Shown here: piece by piece, positions 61,214 to 64,000 of the stretch
Layout of the letters: each line of letters opens with the position of its first letter
Numbering within the stretch: the stretch's first letter is position 1
Source of the DNA: Thiodiazotropha sp040793985
GTDB lineage: Bacteria; Pseudomonadota; Gammaproteobacteria; Chromatiales; Chromatiaceae
Length of the DNA: 64,000 bases
NCBI GenBank assembly: GCA_040793985.1
Contig: JBFNJI010000013.1
Coordinates: forward strand, 1 to 64,000
Direction: 5' to 3'
Translations under genes and position numbers: made by a program
The notes under the pieces: generated by a model
Told to the model about the DNA's origin: nothing
What the model saw: only the letters and a program-made list of their open reading frames with translations
Database searches by the model: none

Positions 61214-62142
61214 TGGGTGGATTTCTTCTTTCCCGCCTCTTGAGTGCAGTGGTTGTCATCATCGGCGTCGTCTGTCTCGTCTTCATGCTTATTCACCTGG
61301 TCCCCGGGGACCCGGTGGACGTGATGCTGGGCGAGTCGGCGATGCCCGCAGACCGTGAAGCATTGCGCACCAGCCTGGGCCTTGACCGCCCCTTGGCGGT
61401 TCAGCTGGCTGACTACCTGAAGGGTGTTGCTGTGCTCGATCTGGGGCATTCGCTACATGCCAATCAAGCCGTGTCGTTACTGCTTGCCGAGCGCATACCG
61501 GCAACCGTGGAACTCGCCTTTGCAGCTTTGGTCATCACCCTCTTGATAGCGATCCCACTGGGTATATTTGCCGCCGTCAATAGGGGGCGGTCCGCAGATT
61601 GGGGGGCAATGGGATTCTCCATGCTGGGCATGTCGATACCCAACTTCTGGCTGGGCCCGATGCTAATACTCTGTTTCTCGCTCTGGCTGGGCTGGACACC
61701 GGTTAGCGGCAGGGAGGGTATGGGTAGCCTTATTCTGCCAGCGGTTACCCTGGGTATGTCCTTCGCCGCGATCCTAGCAAGAATGGTCCGCAGCAGCCTG
61801 TTGGAGGTTCTGGGCGAGGATTTCGTACGCACCGCAAGGGCCAAGGGGCTGGACGAAACGAGAGTGATCTGGCGCCATGCCATGGGCAATGCATGGCTGC
61901 CGGTGATTACACTGGTTGGCCTGCAGTTGGGGGCCCTGTTGGGCGGTGCCGTTGTGACAGAAGTGGTGTTCGATTGGCCCGGGATCGGCTCCCTGATGAT
62001 TGAATCGATACAGAAGCGGGATTATCCGGTGGTGCAGGGGTGTGTGCTCTTCATCAGCATCGCCTACGTGCTGGTCAATACCCTGACGGACCTTCTCTAT
62101 GGTCTGGTTGATCCACGAATACGCAGTGGTGGCCCTGGATGA
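61213..62142 (+). CDS. Peptide ABC transporter permease (DppB/OppB type)
   Basis: A 309-residue inner-membrane permease with six spans. Typical start: LLSRLLSAVVVIIGVVCLVF and FMLIHLVPGDPVDVMLGESA. The EAA loop is seen in DFVRTARAKGLDETRVIWRH. The final spans include DWPGIGSLMIESIQKRDYPV. It starts with GTG overlapping the YkuD stop by 1 nt and ends in a 4-bp overlap with the second permease. No ATPase gene is in the cluster. Confidence 0.95.
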   Translation: MGGFLLSRLLSAVVVIIGVVCLVFMLIHLVPGDPVDVMLGESAMPADREALRTSLGLDRPLAVQLADYLKGVAVLDLGHSLHANQAVSLLLAERIPATVELAFAALVITLLIAIPLGIFAAVNRGRSADWGAMGFSMLGMSIPNFWLGPMLILCFSLWLGWTPVSGREGMGSLILPAVTLGMSFAAILARMVRSSLLEVLGEDFVRTARAKGLDETRVIWRHAMGNAWLPVITLVGLQLGALLGGAVVTEVVFDWPGIGSLMIESIQKRDYPVVQGCVLFISIAYVLVNTLTDLLYGLVDPRIRSGGPG

Positions 62143-62945
62143 TCCGACGTTGGATGCCCTATCTGATTATCGCTCTCTGGGGTATTGCCGCAGTGGTCAG
62201 TCCCTGGTTCAGCGAGGCTGGGAACATGATCGATCTCGAAAGGATCCTGCAGCCACCCGGACTCTCCGGTCTGTTGGGCTACGATGATCTCGGACGGCCG
62301 ATATTGATACGCCTGGTGGCGGGGGCACAGACCTCTTTCATCGTGGCGGTCGGCGTGGTCGGATTCTCGGCCCTTGCCGGAAGCCTGATTGGTCTGCTGG
62401 CAGGCTATCATGGCGGCTGGCTCGATCTCCTGGTGGTCAGGGTGATCGATATCTTCCTTGCTTTCCCGGGGATCCTATTGGCCATTGCATTGGCCGGTGT
62501 CATGGGGCCGGGAATTGATAATTTGATAATCGCACTGTCCCTGGTGGGTTGGGTCGGCTATGCACGCCTCGCCCGTGGCCAGGTATTGTCACTGAAGCGC
62601 CGCGACCACGTCATGGCGGCTGTTGCTCTTGGCAGTTCACGGATCACGATACTGACAAGGCACTTGTTGCCATTGATGATGGCCCCATTGATCGTCGAGG
62701 CAACCTTCGGCATGGCGGGGATGGTCATCGCCGAGGCCGGCCTTTCGTTCCTGGGATTGGGGATTCAGCCACCCCAGGCATCCTGGGGAAGCATGATTCG
62801 TGACGGTGCCGGTTACATGCTGATGGCGCCGCACATGGTGCTGGCGCCGGGGGTGGCCGTTATGCTGGTGGTATTGTCTCTGAATCTGCTTGGTGATCGG
62901 CTACGCGACCATCTTGATATACGCCTCTCCAGCCCTGGCTACTGA
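62139..62945 (+). CDS. Peptide ABC transporter permease (DppC/OppC type)
   Basis: A 268-residue permease that pairs with the preceding one. GLLGYDDLGRPILIRLVAGA is the typical LGTDxxGRDxLSR-like box, here with DDLGRPI. The EAA loop reads YARLARGQVLSLKRRDHVMA, and LGIQPPQASWGSMIRDGAGY is the usual C-terminal motif. It has about six membrane spans. Its 3' end overlaps the convergent FliL-like gene by 7 bp. The ATPases (DppD/F-like) must be encoded elsewhere. Confidence 0.95.
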   Translation: MIRRWMPYLIIALWGIAAVVSPWFSEAGNMIDLERILQPPGLSGLLGYDDLGRPILIRLVAGAQTSFIVAVGVVGFSALAGSLIGLLAGYHGGWLDLLVVRVIDIFLAFPGILLAIALAGVMGPGIDNLIIALSLVGWVGYARLARGQVLSLKRRDHVMAAVALGSSRITILTRHLLPLMMAPLIVEATFGMAGMVIAEAGLSFLGLGIQPPQASWGSMIRDGAGYMLMAPHMVLAPGVAVMLVVLSLNLLGDRLRDHLDIRLSSPGY

Positions 62946-63346
62946 ACCAAGAAGGTGGTAAAAAAGAGGGCCTTCACTTCATTTCTTCCACTCAGCTCCT
63001 GCATCAGCTCACCAATCGTGGCGAGCGCCTTTTTGCGTAACGCCTCCTTGCCATTGGGAGATTTGATATCCATCCCATCCTGTTCCGACAGCAGTAGTAA
63101 CATGGCGTGGCGGATTGCAGGCCCATGAATGTTGAGCTCTTCCAGAAAAAGGTCATCATTGGTCATCAGCTGTACGTCACAGCGTATGTACTTGCCCCCG
63201 CCAGCCAGGTTGGCGACCAGTGAGGGCTTGAGCTGATAGTAGCTGATCGTCGGTGGGGCCTCTTCGGCCTCTTCTTTTTCGTCCTCGGCAAGAAGCGGCA
63301 TGGCCACGAGCATCAACAATACGATTAGTAACTTGATTGAGCGCAT
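62939..63346 (-). CDS. FliL-like exported protein
   Basis: A 135-residue protein with a cleavable-looking signal peptide (SIKLLIVLLMLVAMPLLAED) and a FliL-type domain. An acidic linker (DEKEEAEEAPP) is followed by TISYYQLKPSLVANLAGGGK, then YIRCDVQLMTNDDLFLEELN and ATIGELMQELSGRNEVKALF. True FliL proteins keep an N-terminal membrane anchor; here the hydrophobic part ends in LLAED and could be cut. ATG 63346 has GAAGG 7 nt upstream. It is far from the flagellar cluster and convergent with the permease. Confidence 0.85.
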   Translation of the reverse strand: MRSIKLLIVLLMLVAMPLLAEDEKEEAEEAPPTISYYQLKPSLVANLAGGGKYIRCDVQLMTNDDLFLEELNIHGPAIRHAMLLLLSEQDGMDIKSPNGKEALRKKALATIGELMQELSGRNEVKALFFTTFLVQ

Positions 63347-63570
63347 GTTTTTACCTTCAATGATACGGCTAGTTTCCACTCCATCTATGTTTACGGCATA
63401 CTGACTGAAATATTGAGTATCCAGCGCTGCAAAGTGGGAGAAATGAATCGCCGCTCTCGTACCTGTTTTCTACGCAGCAAGCTGGATTTGTCGAGCGTCT
63501 GCATACTCCAAAATCGGGTGTTGCCAGTGATAGGTGGTTTCATGTTACAGCCTCTTAGAGGAGTGGCCTG

Positions 63571-64000
63571 ATGAGTCTGGGACCGGTCATGCTCGACCTT
63601 GAGGGGACAGCACTCTCTGCGGATGAGAAGCGACTGTTGCGTCTCCCCGCCGTGGGAGGCGTTATACTTTTCACCCGAAATTTTGAAACCATTGACCAGT
63701 TGGAGCAGCTCTGCAGTGAGATTCATGGGGTGCGAAATCCCCATCTGTTGATTGCTGTTGATCATGAAGGTGGCCGGGTACAAAGGTTTCGGGAGGGGTT
63801 TACCCCGCTTCCTGCGGCCGCCTGGTATGGTGAGCACTATCAGAAAAACCCGGAACTGGGTCTGCAGCTGGCACAGCTGGGTGGTTGGTTGATGGCTTCC
63901 GAACTGCGGGCCTGTGGCGTTGATTTCAGCTTTGCCCCAGTTCTCGATATCGGTTTTGGAATCAGCGAGGTGATTGGCGACAGGGCCTTCTCCCAGCAAC
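63571..64000 (+). CDS. nagZ: Beta-N-acetylhexosaminidase NagZ, cut by window end
   Basis: Cytoplasmic glycosidase of peptidoglycan recycling that removes GlcNAc from anhydro-muropeptides. 143 codons are inside the window. The translated start is MSLGPVMLDLEGTALSADEK, then GGVILFTRNFETIDQLEQL, AVDHEGGRVQRFREGFTPLP and CGVDFSFAPVLD, all typical of family 3 NagZ. AGAGGAG lies 7 nt upstream of ATG 63571. The gene continues beyond 64000. Nearness to the peptide transporter and YkuD enzyme supports a recycling context. Confidence 0.95.
   Translation, partial: MSLGPVMLDLEGTALSADEKRLLRLPAVGGVILFTRNFETIDQLEQLCSEIHGVRNPHLLIAVDHEGGRVQRFREGFTPLPAAAWYGEHYQKNPELGLQLAQLGGWLMASELRACGVDFSFAPVLDIGFGISEVIGDRAFSQQ

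Noticed and set aside
63443..63571. A 42-codon frame whose stop overlaps the nagZ start (TGATG)
   Set aside because: The GGGAG ribosome-like site is only 2 nt from its ATG, and the translation shows no fold-like pattern. The overlap may be chance.
63391..63999. Long minus-strand frame opposite nagZ
   Set aside because: It is the mirror of the NagZ coding sequence, which has clear family motifs on the plus strand.
1..64000. CRISPR arrays, tRNA or rRNA genes, insertion sequences, prophage
   Set aside because: I read the gaps for direct repeats, cloverleaf-like segments and transposase frames and found none.

Overview
The window is chromosomal DNA of a free-swimming, Gram-negative gammaproteobacterium. 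The signs are a FleQ/FleSR-type flagellar hierarchy with sigma-54 promoters, an rpoE-rseABC-mucD envelope-stress operon in the Pseudomonas-like order, and the lepA-lepB-DUF4845-rnc-era-recO-pdxJ block. A complete V/A-type ATPase, hypF, the AmmeMemoRadiSam genes and several small conserved families (DUF971, DUF1841, DUF302) fit a sulfur-oxidising lineage near Chromatiales/Sedimenticolaceae. That placement is an inference from gene content only. Coding density is high and most genes sit in short, often overlapping operons. I see no tRNA, rRNA, CRISPR array, insertion sequence or prophage.

Layout. 1-924: the 3' part of an integron-type integrase, cut by the window edge. 931-9503 (-): a nine-gene V/A-type ATPase operon. 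9777-12149 (-): DUF971 protein, ferrochelatase and an unknown protein. 12308-14095 (+): endonuclease III and three small proteins. 14109-15102 (-): a PilZ/FHA pair that diverges from fleQ. 15530-25327 (+): fleQ, fleSR and fliEFGHIJ. 25540-27312 (-): fliK, an FlhB-like protein and a small secreted Cys-rich protein. 27449-30036: a GYF/pentapeptide membrane protein, amrA and rdgC. 30106-30245: a possible Fnr-controlled small RNA. 30247-33663 (-): three nucleotide-sugar enzymes. 33950-37869: a B12-type radical SAM protein and tmcA. 38077-43034 (+): hypF, amrS, amrB and a stand-alone RepB-type primase. 43131-44750 (-): nadB. 44932-49376 (+): the sigma-E operon and a glutaredoxin-like protein. 49471-55757 (+): lepA to pdxJ. 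55809-59219: CBS protein, cysM, rlmD and a CYTH protein. 59230-62945 (+): a peptide ABC transporter with a YkuD enzyme gene inside it. 62939-63346 (-): a FliL-like protein. 63571-64000 (+): the start of nagZ.

How the genes fit together. FleQ carries the LFRS c-di-GMP motif, and GG-N10-GC sigma-54 promoters lie directly before fleS and fliE, so the cascade FleQ to FleSR to basal-body genes can be read from the DNA. The PilZ/FHA pair across the divergent promoter region is a plausible extra c-di-GMP input. The peptide transporter, a YkuD enzyme with no signal peptide, and nagZ together suggest peptidoglycan recycling. The three AmmeMemoRadiSam genes are all present but split: amrA lies about 11.6 kb from amrS-amrB, and the second cluster also holds hypF and the primase.

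The observations most worth a second look are the possible Fnr-dependent small RNA at 30153-30245, the missing standard start codon of tmcA, the primase coupled to amrB, the YkuD enzyme inside the transporter operon, and the sigma-54 promoter that moves the fleS start downstream.
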